This document shows positions 50,361 through 58,460 of a stretch of DNA of 64,000 nucleotides, piece by piece. A model generated the notes under the pieces. It was given only the letters and a program-made list of their open reading frames with translations. It ran no database searches and was not told the origin of the DNA. The stretch is from Bacteroidota bacterium. Lineage in GTDB: Bacteria > Bacteroidota > Ignavibacteria > Palsa-1295. The position numbers and the translations under genes are program-made. Location: assembly GCA_030706745.1 (NCBI GenBank), contig JAUZNX010000001.1:124001-188000 (forward strand). The letters are read 5' to 3'. Within the stretch, counting starts at the first letter, position 1. The number at the start of each line of letters is the position of its first letter.

Positions 50361-51122
50361 ATGATGAAATCGAGAACGAATATATTGCTTTCCCTTCTAT
50401 TGATTGCGACAGCGTGCAACTCCACGAATGATCCACCTGCGACCTATCGTGGCGATTTGAAGGGACGAGTCAAAATCTATTCAAATTGGAATGCCTCTTT
50501 GCCGAGTGAGGGCATCACGGTGGTTCTCGACGATGGTTCTGACAGCACACTGACCGACACGGATGGGTACTGGTCCCTGTCTGGTGTCCCGATTGGAACG
50601 CATGAGATCACCGCGTCGAAAGATGGTTTTGGAAAAACAAGTCTCTTCAATATTCAAGTTACACCCGGTGGCCTGACATGGGTTCCTTCAGCAGCAATGA
50701 ACCAGAACCAGCCTTATTTATGCGCCATTCCCACTGGCAATATCGAGGTTGATTCGCTCCGCATCGACACCTTCGCACAAGAGAACTGGGCCGACCAATT
50801 CTCATGCTACTTCTCGTTTGACACTCTGACCGGCTACTCGGAGTTCCTCGACACGTCGGCCGACGTCCAACCGGCGGACGTTCATCTTATCATGTGGCAG
50901 AGCTTGGGGCATGTCAAAAGTAATTGGATGACCTGGCACCGATTTTCCGACCTTTGGGGACTTGGGCTGAAGCCCGGAACGACGCTCTACTACTCCGTCT
51001 GTAAATGCAACGGCGGTGATAATCAAGAGGGCGCCAGCCTTTACTATGACCCAGTCCACAACCAATATCGTGTAGCCACTCCGGGCCCGAAATCGAACGT
51101 GGTCAAGCTCTCGATGCGATAG
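50361..51122 (+). CDS. Lipoprotein with carboxypeptidase-regulatory-like domain (3 of 3)
   Basis: The 253-residue protein starts 'MMKSRTNILLSLLLIATACN', with lipobox 'IATAC'. It has 'RGDLKGRVKIYSNWNASLPS', 'TDTDGYWSLSGVPIGTHEIT' and 'ASKDGFGKTSLF', and ends 'YYDPVHNQYRVATPGPKSNV'. An upstream in-frame extension to 50247 overlaps the previous gene and is rejected. The gene is convergent with the ECF sigma gene, one base between the stops. Confidence 0.72.
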   Translation: MMKSRTNILLSLLLIATACNSTNDPPATYRGDLKGRVKIYSNWNASLPSEGITVVLDDGSDSTLTDTDGYWSLSGVPIGTHEITASKDGFGKTSLFNIQVTPGGLTWVPSAAMNQNQPYLCAIPTGNIEVDSLRIDTFAQENWADQFSCYFSFDTLTGYSEFLDTSADVQPADVHLIMWQSLGHVKSNWMTWHRFSDLWGLGLKPGTTLYYSVCKCNGGDNQEGASLYYDPVHNQYRVATPGPKSNVVKLSMR

Positions 51123-51123
51123 C

Positions 51124-52404
51124 TCAAGTTGCGGCAAGGTTGATTGTTACTGCCGCCAGCCGCGCCTCAATTAAGGTCTTCTCCCTCGCGTTTTTCGTCA
51201 ATTCGATTGCTCGCGTGAACGCCGACGCGGCATCCGAGAGCCGTCCGGCACGCGAGTAGGCATCGCCGAGAATCGCAAAGTAAAGGTAATAGTCCGCGAG
51301 TGAAAGCCCTTCGAGCAATTCGATCGCTGCGTCCGGACCATGGACCATGCCAAGTGAAACAGACATGTGCATTGCCACGATCGGGCTCGGCCTGAGCAAA
51401 TAGAGTCTGCGGTAGAGACCGAGAATAGCAGGCCATTCTGTTTCTTCGAATGAGGCGGCCGTGACAAGCAACGATTGGATCGCCGCTTCGAGATGGTACG
51501 TCGAAGAGTACTTGTCCGGCTCGGAGCGCGCGAGATAGTAAAACCCGCGCTCGATGAGATCGCGGTTCCATTTGGAACGGTCCTGATCGGGCAAGCGTAC
51601 GATCTCGCCGCGCTCATTCGTGCGTGTATCGAATCGCGCAGCCAGAAGAGACATGAGCGCGACAAGTGCGGAGGCATCCGGTGAGCATACAACAGGATGC
51701 TCAGTCACGAGCAAGGCAAGCCGCAGTGCTTCGAGGCAGAGATCGCGGTCGAGTAACCCTTCGCTATCTGTGCGCTTGTAGCCTTCGTTGAAGAGCAAGT
51801 ATAGAGAGGAGAGCACGGCATCGCGGCGGGCTTGCAGGTCGGTACCGGCCGTTGCATCGAGCGCGACATGATGATCGCGGAAATATTTTCGCGCCCGGCC
51901 AAGGCGCTTTTCGATCGTCGCTTCCTGTGTAAAGAACGCGCTCGCAATTTCCCGCACGCTGAATCCGCAGAGTGTTTTAAGTGTGAGTGCAACTTGGGAC
52001 TCGACTGGTAAACCTGGATGACAGCAGACAAACATCATTCGAAGCTGCGAGTCTTCAATGGATGAGCGATCGTCCGCCCAAGCCAGCAAATCCCGCTCGA
52101 GTTCGAGTGCGTAAGCTGCCGTTCTCAGGCCCGGCACGAGTTCCAGTGGTTCTTCGGAAGCACGATGGCGCTTGCGGATGTGATCGATGGCCTTGTTCTT
52201 TGCAACGCGATGCAGCCATGCCGTTGGGTTTTCGGGAATACCGCGAAAGGACCAGTCGCGGAGTGCAACGAGCAGGGTATCCTGAACGATGTCCTCGACC
52301 GCATCGAGTCGTGACAGCCCAAATGCGCGCGCCAGCGAGGATGCAAGCTTGCCCGCCTCCTGGCGAAACAAATGCTCGACAACCGCATCGACCTGGGCGC
52401 TCAT
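51124..52404 (-). CDS. ECF42-like sigma factor with C-terminal TPR extension
   Basis: The 426-residue protein has sigma-70 region 2 ('AVEDIVQDTLLVALRDWSFR', 'WLHRVAKNKAIDHIRKR') and region 4 ('VALTLKTLCGFSVREIASAF', 'TQEATIEKRLGRARKYF'). A C-terminal extension of about 240 residues follows with helical TPR-like repeats ('LLRPSPIVAMHMSVSLGMVH', 'SRAGRLSDAASAFTRAIELT'). This is the ECF42 layout, in which the extension replaces a separate anti-sigma. ECF42 genes are known to sit beside YCII/DGPF-domain genes, as here. It directs RNA polymerase to specific promoters; the signal is unknown. Confidence 0.88.
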   Translation of the reverse strand: MSAQVDAVVEHLFRQEAGKLASSLARAFGLSRLDAVEDIVQDTLLVALRDWSFRGIPENPTAWLHRVAKNKAIDHIRKRHRASEEPLELVPGLRTAAYALELERDLLAWADDRSSIEDSQLRMMFVCCHPGLPVESQVALTLKTLCGFSVREIASAFFTQEATIEKRLGRARKYFRDHHVALDATAGTDLQARRDAVLSSLYLLFNEGYKRTDSEGLLDRDLCLEALRLALLVTEHPVVCSPDASALVALMSLLAARFDTRTNERGEIVRLPDQDRSKWNRDLIERGFYYLARSEPDKYSSTYHLEAAIQSLLVTAASFEETEWPAILGLYRRLYLLRPSPIVAMHMSVSLGMVHGPDAAIELLEGLSLADYYLYFAILGDAYSRAGRLSDAASAFTRAIELTKNAREKTLIEARLAAVTINLAAT

Positions 52405-52407
52405 CGG

Positions 52408-52716
52408 CTATGATGTTAGTGGCTGGCGGTAATTTGCCCGCATCGGAAAGACCTCGTAACTATTGAGTCCGTTCGCGGGATCGTTCGCAAGCAACGCATT
52501 GAGTTGATCTTCACTCTCGACGCCAATGACCGCCATTCCCCACCCTCCCTTCGGATCGAAGACCGGCCCCAGCACGATGACCGTTCCATCCTGAACGTAA
52601 GGCGCCCAGTATGCAACGTGCTTCTGCATAATCGCGCGTTCCTCCGGCGTCATATCGACCGTGAAGGACGCACGCGGAGGGTTCAGCTTGAGAAAATAAT
52701 GCTTCTTGTCACTCAT
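52408..52716 (-). CDS. YCII-related domain protein
   Basis: The 102-residue protein starts 'MSDKKHYFLKLNPPRASFTV' and contains 'MTPEERAIMQKHVAYWAPYV', 'DGTVIVLGPVFDPKGGWGMA' and 'NGLNSYEVFPMRANYR'. This is a YCII-like alpha/beta barrel. A longer frame to 53022 runs through the neighbouring gene and is rejected. It sits three bases upstream of the ECF sigma start and follows a terminator. Confidence 0.85.
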   Translation of the reverse strand: MSDKKHYFLKLNPPRASFTVDMTPEERAIMQKHVAYWAPYVQDGTVIVLGPVFDPKGGWGMAVIGVESEDQLNALLANDPANGLNSYEVFPMRANYRQPLTS

Positions 52717-52729
52717 GCTCAAAAAAGCG

Positions 52730-52759
52730 GACAACGCTCCCGCAATTGGGAGCGTTGTC
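52730..52759 (-). terminator. Rho-independent terminator after the DGPF gene
   Basis: Perfect 12-base inverted repeat GACAACGCTCCC / GGGAGCGTTGTC with a six-base loop. In the minus direction it is followed by CGCTTTTTT. It separates the DGPF gene (52781-53119) from the YCII-sigma pair. Confidence 0.9.
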
Positions 52760-52780
52760 AAACAATTACTTTGACTGTGA

Positions 52781-53119
52781 TTACATTGGAGCAACCGGCC
52801 GGACTTCGACACTGCCACCAGTGTCGAAGGCCGGGCAGCCCTTCGCAATCGTCGCGGCCTCGGCAAGATCGCGGGCCTTGATGATTGAATAGCCGCCGAC
52901 GATCTCCTTGCCGTCGGTGAATGGACCATCGGTAACGACACCGCCAGCCGCAACGTGCTTTCCTTCGCGCTGAAGCGGTGCGCCCCAGTCCTTGAGTTTG
53001 CCCTCTTCACCCAGCTTTGCAAACCACGTTTGCCAGCGCTGCATGATTGCTTCCATTTGCTCGGGCGATGGCGTGCCCGCGCTCATCCCGCCGCGATAGA
53101 GAAGTACGAATTCGTTCAT
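52781..53119 (-). CDS. DGPF-domain (YCII-related) protein
   Basis: The 112-residue protein has 'MNEFVLLYRGGMSAGTPSPE' and the signature 'VTDGPFTDGKEIVGGYSIIK', followed by 'EAATIAKGCPAF' and 'GGSVEVRPV'. DGPF proteins are the characteristic partners of ECF42 sigma factors. It is upstream of the sigma operon with its own terminator, so it is likely a target or co-regulated gene. The ATG at 53119 is chosen over an upstream extension. Confidence 0.9.
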   Translation of the reverse strand: MNEFVLLYRGGMSAGTPSPEQMEAIMQRWQTWFAKLGEEGKLKDWGAPLQREGKHVAAGGVVTDGPFTDGKEIVGGYSIIKARDLAEAATIAKGCPAFDTGGSVEVRPVAPM

Positions 53120-53260
53120 AGGTTTTGATCGATAGAAGATTAGACGACTGCTCCCGGAAAACACCGGAAGCGTGAATTGTATCTCTATAACGAACGGCGG
53201 GCCAAAACCCGGACAAGAATTCGCGTAGCCTGCAAGAATCTATGCTTGCCGATTCATACC

Positions 53261-56200
53261 CTATTCCTTTTTCATCAGGACCTCGACGGCCTTTTCCAAT
53301 TGGAGATCGCGTCCTTTTGCAACGGATTCCGGGTCGTTGTTGACCAGATAATCGGGTTCCAGCTCTTGGCCTTCGAGATACTTACCTTGCATATCGAGCA
53401 CGCCAACTTGTGGGATTCCGAAATAGAGGGTGTTATCTTGAAGTGTCTCCCACCAGACTGCGGTCGCCGTGCCGGGCACGGGCATCCCGACGAGCTTGCC
53501 AATCCCAAGCGCGCGATATGTATATGGAAAGAAATGCGCGTCGCTGTAATTGCTCTCACTAATCAATACGACGGACGGCTTCGACCACTTTTCGGTCGGT
53601 TCGCCGCCAAGATCCTGATGGCGCGGAAAAAACTTGACATACTCCTTGCCGCTCAGCAGTGTCGCAAGTTCATCATGCAGCCAGCCTCCGCCATTGAAAC
53701 GCGTGTCGACAATCATGGCAGATTTGTCATTCTCACGTCCAAGAATTTCTGAATAGGCGTGACGGTAGCTGTCATCCCCCATGCTCCGAACGTGAACGTA
53801 CCCGATCGTGCCATGCGAGAGGCTATCGACTTCCAATCGTCGCGACTTGATCCACCTTTGATACAACAACTCGCCTTCTTCATCTCGCGAGACTGGTTTG
53901 ACAATCTCTTCCCACGATGAATCCTTTTCTGGATTATAGAGTGCGAGGCGAGTCGGTTTGCCGGCCTTCCGGTTCAGGTATAGATTGAAATCGACGGCCG
54001 GAGTGATCTTTTGATCGTCAATTGCGCGGATGATCGTGCCGGCTCGTGTCTTGGAAGCAGACACATCGAGCGGTCCGCGCTCGATGATCTCCTGAATGCG
54101 GATGCCATTGCCGGTATAATTCTGATCGAAGAACGCTCCAAGCGATGCCGTGGCATTTTGTTCGGGATTCGGCGGGCGATATCCAGACCCGGTGTGCGAG
54201 GCGTTGAGCTCGCCCAGCAATTCGCTTAACATCTCCGCGAAATCATAATTATTGTTGATGTATGGGAGAAATCGAGAATAGGCGGCCTTATAATAGGTCC
54301 AATCCACGCCATTTAGATTCTCAACATAGAATTTCTTGAGTACTTGCCGCCAGACGTGCTCGAACATGTAGGCGCGCTCCTCCGGGCTGTTCAGCTCCAT
54401 ACCGGCCTTGTATCCGACGTGCTTCTCACTCCCGTTGGCGGTATCAATCTTTGTAATGTTGCCGTTATTCAGAAGGTACAATTCTTTACCGGCATCGTCC
54501 ATCACAAGCTGTCCCCCCGCGGCGGCAAGTTTCGTCAGCATTTTCGTTTCGCCATCGCGGAAGATATGGACCCAGAGCGCTCCACCCTTTGGGTAGCTCG
54601 TAATGTAGTATAGCCGCTCGCCATCATGTGAGAGTACCGCATCCGACATCCGTGACGAATTGATTGTCAATCGCGCCATGCGGTCCTCAATATTTTTCAG
54701 ATCGATCGTAATTGGTGCCAGGACCTTCTTCTTCTCTAAAGAGTCTTTCGATTCCTTCTTCTTGCCAGCTTTGTTGTCGGCAGAATCTTTCGTATCTTTT
54801 TCGGCCAGCCGTGCCAGGTCGAATTCCTCTCGCGTCATGCGAAAGCGATCCCAGGCCGCCTGTGTGAGAAACATCCCGAACACATCCGTCTCGCCAGAAT
54901 TATTGCCGTGGCTGCGCAAGCCTTGCCGGTCGCTGAACCAATAGATCATCGTGCCATCCTTGGACCAGGTCGGATGAGTATCATCATAGCCACTGTTCGT
55001 CAAATTGGTGATCGACCCCTTGCCCTGCGCGTCGATCAGTCCGACTTCATTGGACCATCGGTTGTGATCGATGAACTGCACCAAAAACCATTTCCCGTCC
55101 GGCGACCACTCGTACCACTGGTCTCCGTCGGTATAGGAATAATTGTGAGTCGAATCCATGATTGTCCGTATCGCATGGGTCTTCAGATTGATAACCTTGA
55201 GATTCGTCCGCTCTTCGAGATACGCGACCTCTTTGCCATCGGGTGAATAATGCGGCTGGAAGCACTCGCGCTCGGTCGCAATCACCGGCGTCTCTTTGAG
55301 TGTTGTCGAAGCATAGAAATATGGCTCTTCTTTGTGTTCGATCGTTGTCTCAAAAATCTTCCAGCTATGACCGCGCTCGCTGGCATACAGGAGCGATCGA
55401 CCATCCGGACTGAAACTCACGCTCCGCTCCTGCTCGGGGGTGTTCGTGATCCGCTTGGTAACATCGTAGTCCATCGAGGCCACGAAGATATCGCCGCGAA
55501 TGACAAATGCGAATTCTTTTCCATTCGGCGAGACCGCGAATTCAGTAGCGCCGGATGTCAGCGTTGAGAAATTGGTACTGTTGGATTTCTCCGTCGGCAT
55601 AATTTCAATCGAAACCTTGGTGGGTGTGGTGCCACCTGCGGGAAGGGTGTAGATTTCGCCGTTGAATCCGAAGGCCATCGTGCCAGTCCGGGCAATGCTC
55701 AAAAAACGGATGGGATTCTTCTCAAACGATGTGACTTGAGTGGTCTGTTCTGGGTGTGCGATCGGGAGTTTCCAGATATTCAGCGAACCACTCTTCTCCG
55801 AAAGATAATAGACCTCATTTTCATCGGGACTCCAAACCGGATTTCGGTCTTCACCAATGAAGTTCGAAAGTTTTGTGTGATGGTTCGTGGACCGGTCGTA
55901 GAGCCAGATATCGCGCGCGATGGAGGCCTTTTCATGTTTGCGCCATTCGTTCTCGTATCCTTTGCGGTCCTGATACAAAATGCGATTTCCTCCGCGGTCC
56001 AGTTGCGCGAGTTGCGCCGGCGTAGTCAGGATTTGCCGCGGCATGCCGCCATTGGTCGAGACCTCATAGAGTTCCGTCAGGACGCCAATGGGGAATTGTG
56101 CATTGTGGACATCATCCATCCGTGCGGCCGAGAACAGCACGGAGTCGCCGTTCGGTGTAAAGCACGTCGGAACTTCGCTTGCAGTGTGAACTGTGAGTTG

Positions 56201-56521
56201 CTTCGAAATGCCGCCAACTGCGGGTACAAGGAATACATCAAAATTGCCATTGCGGTCGCTGGCGTACGCGATCGATTTCCCATCCGGCGACCAGACCGGA
56301 CTAAAGTCGTATGCATCATGCGTAACGATCGCCGTTGCGCGCCCGCCGGCACTCGGCACAGTATAAATGTCACCCTGATATTCGAAGGCGATCGTGTTCC
56401 CGTCCGGTGAAATCGCGGGATACCGCATCCATAGGGGATGATTATCTATAGCACTGGTTTGTGCAAATAACGACGAACCAGAAATGACGATGGAAAAGAG
56501 CGCGAGATAAAGTTGCCTCAT
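53261..56521 (-). CDS. Tricorn-type S41 protease, exported
   Basis: The 1,086-residue protein begins 'MRQLYLALFSIVISGSSLFA', a signal peptide. The order is a beta-propeller with PD40 repeats ('YPAISPDGNTIAFEYQGDIY', 'FSPVWSPDGKSIAYASDRNG', 'PTWSKDGTMIYWFSDRQGLR'; residues 30-600), a C1-like helical segment, a PDZ-like domain around 830, and the S41 catalytic domain: 'VVDTRFNGGGWLHDELATLL', 'VVLISESNYSDAHFF' with Ser near 989, and 'GTATAVWWETLQDNTLYFGI'. Tricorn proteases degrade peptides; here in the periplasm. The length is typical of the family. Confidence 0.93.
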   Translation of the reverse strand: MRQLYLALFSIVISGSSLFAQTSAIDNHPLWMRYPAISPDGNTIAFEYQGDIYTVPSAGGRATAIVTHDAYDFSPVWSPDGKSIAYASDRNGNFDVFLVPAVGGISKQLTVHTASEVPTCFTPNGDSVLFSAARMDDVHNAQFPIGVLTELYEVSTNGGMPRQILTTPAQLAQLDRGGNRILYQDRKGYENEWRKHEKASIARDIWLYDRSTNHHTKLSNFIGEDRNPVWSPDENEVYYLSEKSGSLNIWKLPIAHPEQTTQVTSFEKNPIRFLSIARTGTMAFGFNGEIYTLPAGGTTPTKVSIEIMPTEKSNSTNFSTLTSGATEFAVSPNGKEFAFVIRGDIFVASMDYDVTKRITNTPEQERSVSFSPDGRSLLYASERGHSWKIFETTIEHKEEPYFYASTTLKETPVIATERECFQPHYSPDGKEVAYLEERTNLKVINLKTHAIRTIMDSTHNYSYTDGDQWYEWSPDGKWFLVQFIDHNRWSNEVGLIDAQGKGSITNLTNSGYDDTHPTWSKDGTMIYWFSDRQGLRSHGNNSGETDVFGMFLTQAAWDRFRMTREEFDLARLAEKDTKDSADNKAGKKKESKDSLEKKKVLAPITIDLKNIEDRMARLTINSSRMSDAVLSHDGERLYYITSYPKGGALWVHIFRDGETKMLTKLAAAGGQLVMDDAGKELYLLNNGNITKIDTANGSEKHVGYKAGMELNSPEERAYMFEHVWRQVLKKFYVENLNGVDWTYYKAAYSRFLPYINNNYDFAEMLSELLGELNASHTGSGYRPPNPEQNATASLGAFFDQNYTGNGIRIQEIIERGPLDVSASKTRAGTIIRAIDDQKITPAVDFNLYLNRKAGKPTRLALYNPEKDSSWEEIVKPVSRDEEGELLYQRWIKSRRLEVDSLSHGTIGYVHVRSMGDDSYRHAYSEILGRENDKSAMIVDTRFNGGGWLHDELATLLSGKEYVKFFPRHQDLGGEPTEKWSKPSVVLISESNYSDAHFFPYTYRALGIGKLVGMPVPGTATAVWWETLQDNTLYFGIPQVGVLDMQGKYLEGQELEPDYLVNNDPESVAKGRDLQLEKAVEVLMKKE

Positions 56522-56728
56522 CCGAAAAATATCTAAGAACATGAACGCATTCTCTCGTGATCACCGATCAGGCCAGGGATCATCTCGAAAAACGATCACG
56601 CTCTAACGAGCGAAGCCGCACACTTGTTGCGCGTGATATCTTCATGGATTCGCCCAGCCAAGCGTTCACCCGATTTCTCATGGGGAATCTGTTGAACTAA
56701 ACGCGAAGCTCTGAAATTGATTGGCTTT

Positions 56729-57775
56729 ATGATTGAACGCCTGACTTTGATCTCTCTTATTGTCGTGTGTTTTGTCGGCTGCTCCAGCAGTCCAACACCC
56801 ACGGATCCCAACTCCGGAAGTGGCGCCGGCAATGGCGGCAAAGGTACACTCACGTTTGTGAGCACGCTCGATTTCGGCAACATACCGCCCGGCAACTTTG
56901 CCGATTCGACTATATCGCTCACCAACTCCGGTAAAGACACGATTCATATCCTGCACCATTCGCTCTCGAACGGTCGGTTCCTGTTGTTCGATACGGCCGC
57001 AATCACGTTGAAGCCCGGCGCTTCGGCCGTTGTGCGCTACCGATTCCAGCCCATCGATACGCTCGCGCAAAGCGCGACAGACACAATCGTGACCGATGGC
57101 TCGCCTAAAACATATCTATTGACGCTCAAGGGCCGTGGATACCATCATAGCGTATCCACTGGTCCGACCACAGTGCCCAACGCAGGAAGCATATTCTATT
57201 ATAATATCTACGAGATTGACAGCTCTGGCGTGAAACTGCCCGGCTCGGACTGGCCCGATACAAATACTGTTCGCCTCACTGGCCTCAGCAGGTTTGGCAA
57301 GAACAATGTCAGTGATATTATCCAGGCGGAAAAAGACATTAACTTTATCGCGGACGATACGGTGAACTACGAATCGAATGGCGATATCAGCGAGTGGTTA
57401 TCCTCCCAGGAGGTCTCGAATACGGAAGGCTGGACCTATCCGTGCTGGCAGCGGATACCTGTGGGTGCAAGTTCAGGATCGAGTCCGATCATAACCGTTC
57501 TGCTCGATACCGTTGTGGGTGGAGTTCATACCCAAGTCACGCACAGTTATCAGTCATTTGGAAGCGAGAGCATTACGGTTCCGGCTGGCACCTTCGCTGC
57601 CGTCAAGATGCAATACGTGAACTCATTCGTGCGCTCAGTTGGGTATAATTCATCCGATACGACAATGGCATGGTACGCGCCGTCCCTTGGTACCTACCTC
57701 CGGTCAGTACATCCCTGGCGGCCAAACTCCCGCCCCGGTTATGTCTTCGAATTGGTAGACTACAAGTTGAGGTAG
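56729..57775 (+). CDS. Lipoprotein with choice-of-anchor-D domain
   Basis: The 348-residue protein begins 'MIERLTLISLIVVCFVGCSS' (lipobox 'CFVGC'), followed by a Gly/Ser linker and an ASPM/HYDIN domain: 'STLDFGNIPPGNFADSTISL', 'TNSGKDTIHILHHSLSNGRF', 'LKPGASAVVRYRFQPID'. A second, beta-rich domain follows ('ESITVPAGTFAAVKMQYVNS', 'TMAWYAPSLGTYLRSV') and ends 'VDYKLR', faintly like the endings of the two family-A lipoproteins at 47.3-48.6 kb. An extension of four codons upstream is possible. Confidence 0.8.
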   Translation: MIERLTLISLIVVCFVGCSSSPTPTDPNSGSGAGNGGKGTLTFVSTLDFGNIPPGNFADSTISLTNSGKDTIHILHHSLSNGRFLLFDTAAITLKPGASAVVRYRFQPIDTLAQSATDTIVTDGSPKTYLLTLKGRGYHHSVSTGPTTVPNAGSIFYYNIYEIDSSGVKLPGSDWPDTNTVRLTGLSRFGKNNVSDIIQAEKDINFIADDTVNYESNGDISEWLSSQEVSNTEGWTYPCWQRIPVGASSGSSPIITVLLDTVVGGVHTQVTHSYQSFGSESITVPAGTFAAVKMQYVNSFVRSVGYNSSDTTMAWYAPSLGTYLRSVHPWRPNSRPGYVFELVDYKLR

Positions 57776-57800
57776 GCAGGTATGGCGCTGGCTCTCGCGA

Positions 57801-58421
57801 CTAGTCGTTCGTTCTGCGAATGATCGCAAACCACGCATGGGGTCCGCCCTTGCTGAATGTCGTGCCATCGTTCTCCGGGCGGACGCTGAAGCGGGTCGCA
57901 GTCACAGACTCGATGGTCCATCCCGCGCCGAAGCGGTCGTAGATCATCTGCTTCGGAATCCGGTTTGGTCCGTGTGTTCCGGGCTCGGCATCGCTGAAAC
58001 AAATAAGGAATAGCCGGCCGCCCGGCTTTAGCACGTGTGCTAGACTCCTGACGTATTTCTCCGCATCGACATCGCCAAACACGTGGAAGACGCCGCTATC
58101 GAGAATGTTATCGAACTGCTCGTCCCACTCTGTCAATGTGAGCGCATCCTTAACAAGGAAGTTGACAGCAATCCCGCGCTCGCGTGATTTTTCTTTCGCG
58201 CGACGGATGGCCGGTTCCGCGAAGTCGATGCCCGTCACCGTGCATCCTCGCGCGGCGAAATAGAGCGCGTTCTCGCCGGTGCCGCAGCCGGAATCGAGCA
58301 CGCGGCCATGAATTTGGTCGGCAATATCCACGAAGGCCTTCTGCGGGCCTGGAATATCCCACGGCGGTGCATCGCCGGTGTACGCATTATCGAATCTGCT
58401 GTGAGGAACGGTGTCGGTCAT
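57801..58421 (-). CDS. Class I SAM-dependent methyltransferase
   Basis: The 206-residue enzyme has motif I 'VLDSGCGTGENALYFAARGC', motif II 'VTGIDFAEPAIRRAKEKSRE', 'DNILDSGVFHVFG' and 'LKPGGRLFLICFSD'. The N-terminal 'PPWDIPGPQKAF' is the pattern of thiopurine-S-methyltransferase/TehB-like enzymes, which often methylate thiols, halides, tellurite or selenite. The substrate is not predictable. It sits between an anchor-D lipoprotein (convergent) and the OmpA gene on the same strand. Confidence 0.88.
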   Translation of the reverse strand: MTDTVPHSRFDNAYTGDAPPWDIPGPQKAFVDIADQIHGRVLDSGCGTGENALYFAARGCTVTGIDFAEPAIRRAKEKSRERGIAVNFLVKDALTLTEWDEQFDNILDSGVFHVFGDVDAEKYVRSLAHVLKPGGRLFLICFSDAEPGTHGPNRIPKQMIYDRFGAGWTIESVTATRFSVRPENDGTTFSKGGPHAWFAIIRRTND

Positions 58422-58460
58422 TCACAAAAATACGAATTACCGACACCACTCCAATCGATA

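Noticed and set aside
52717..53022. N-terminal extension of the YCII gene at 52408
   Set aside because: The added part runs antiparallel in frame through the DGPF gene and the terminator and contains no homology.
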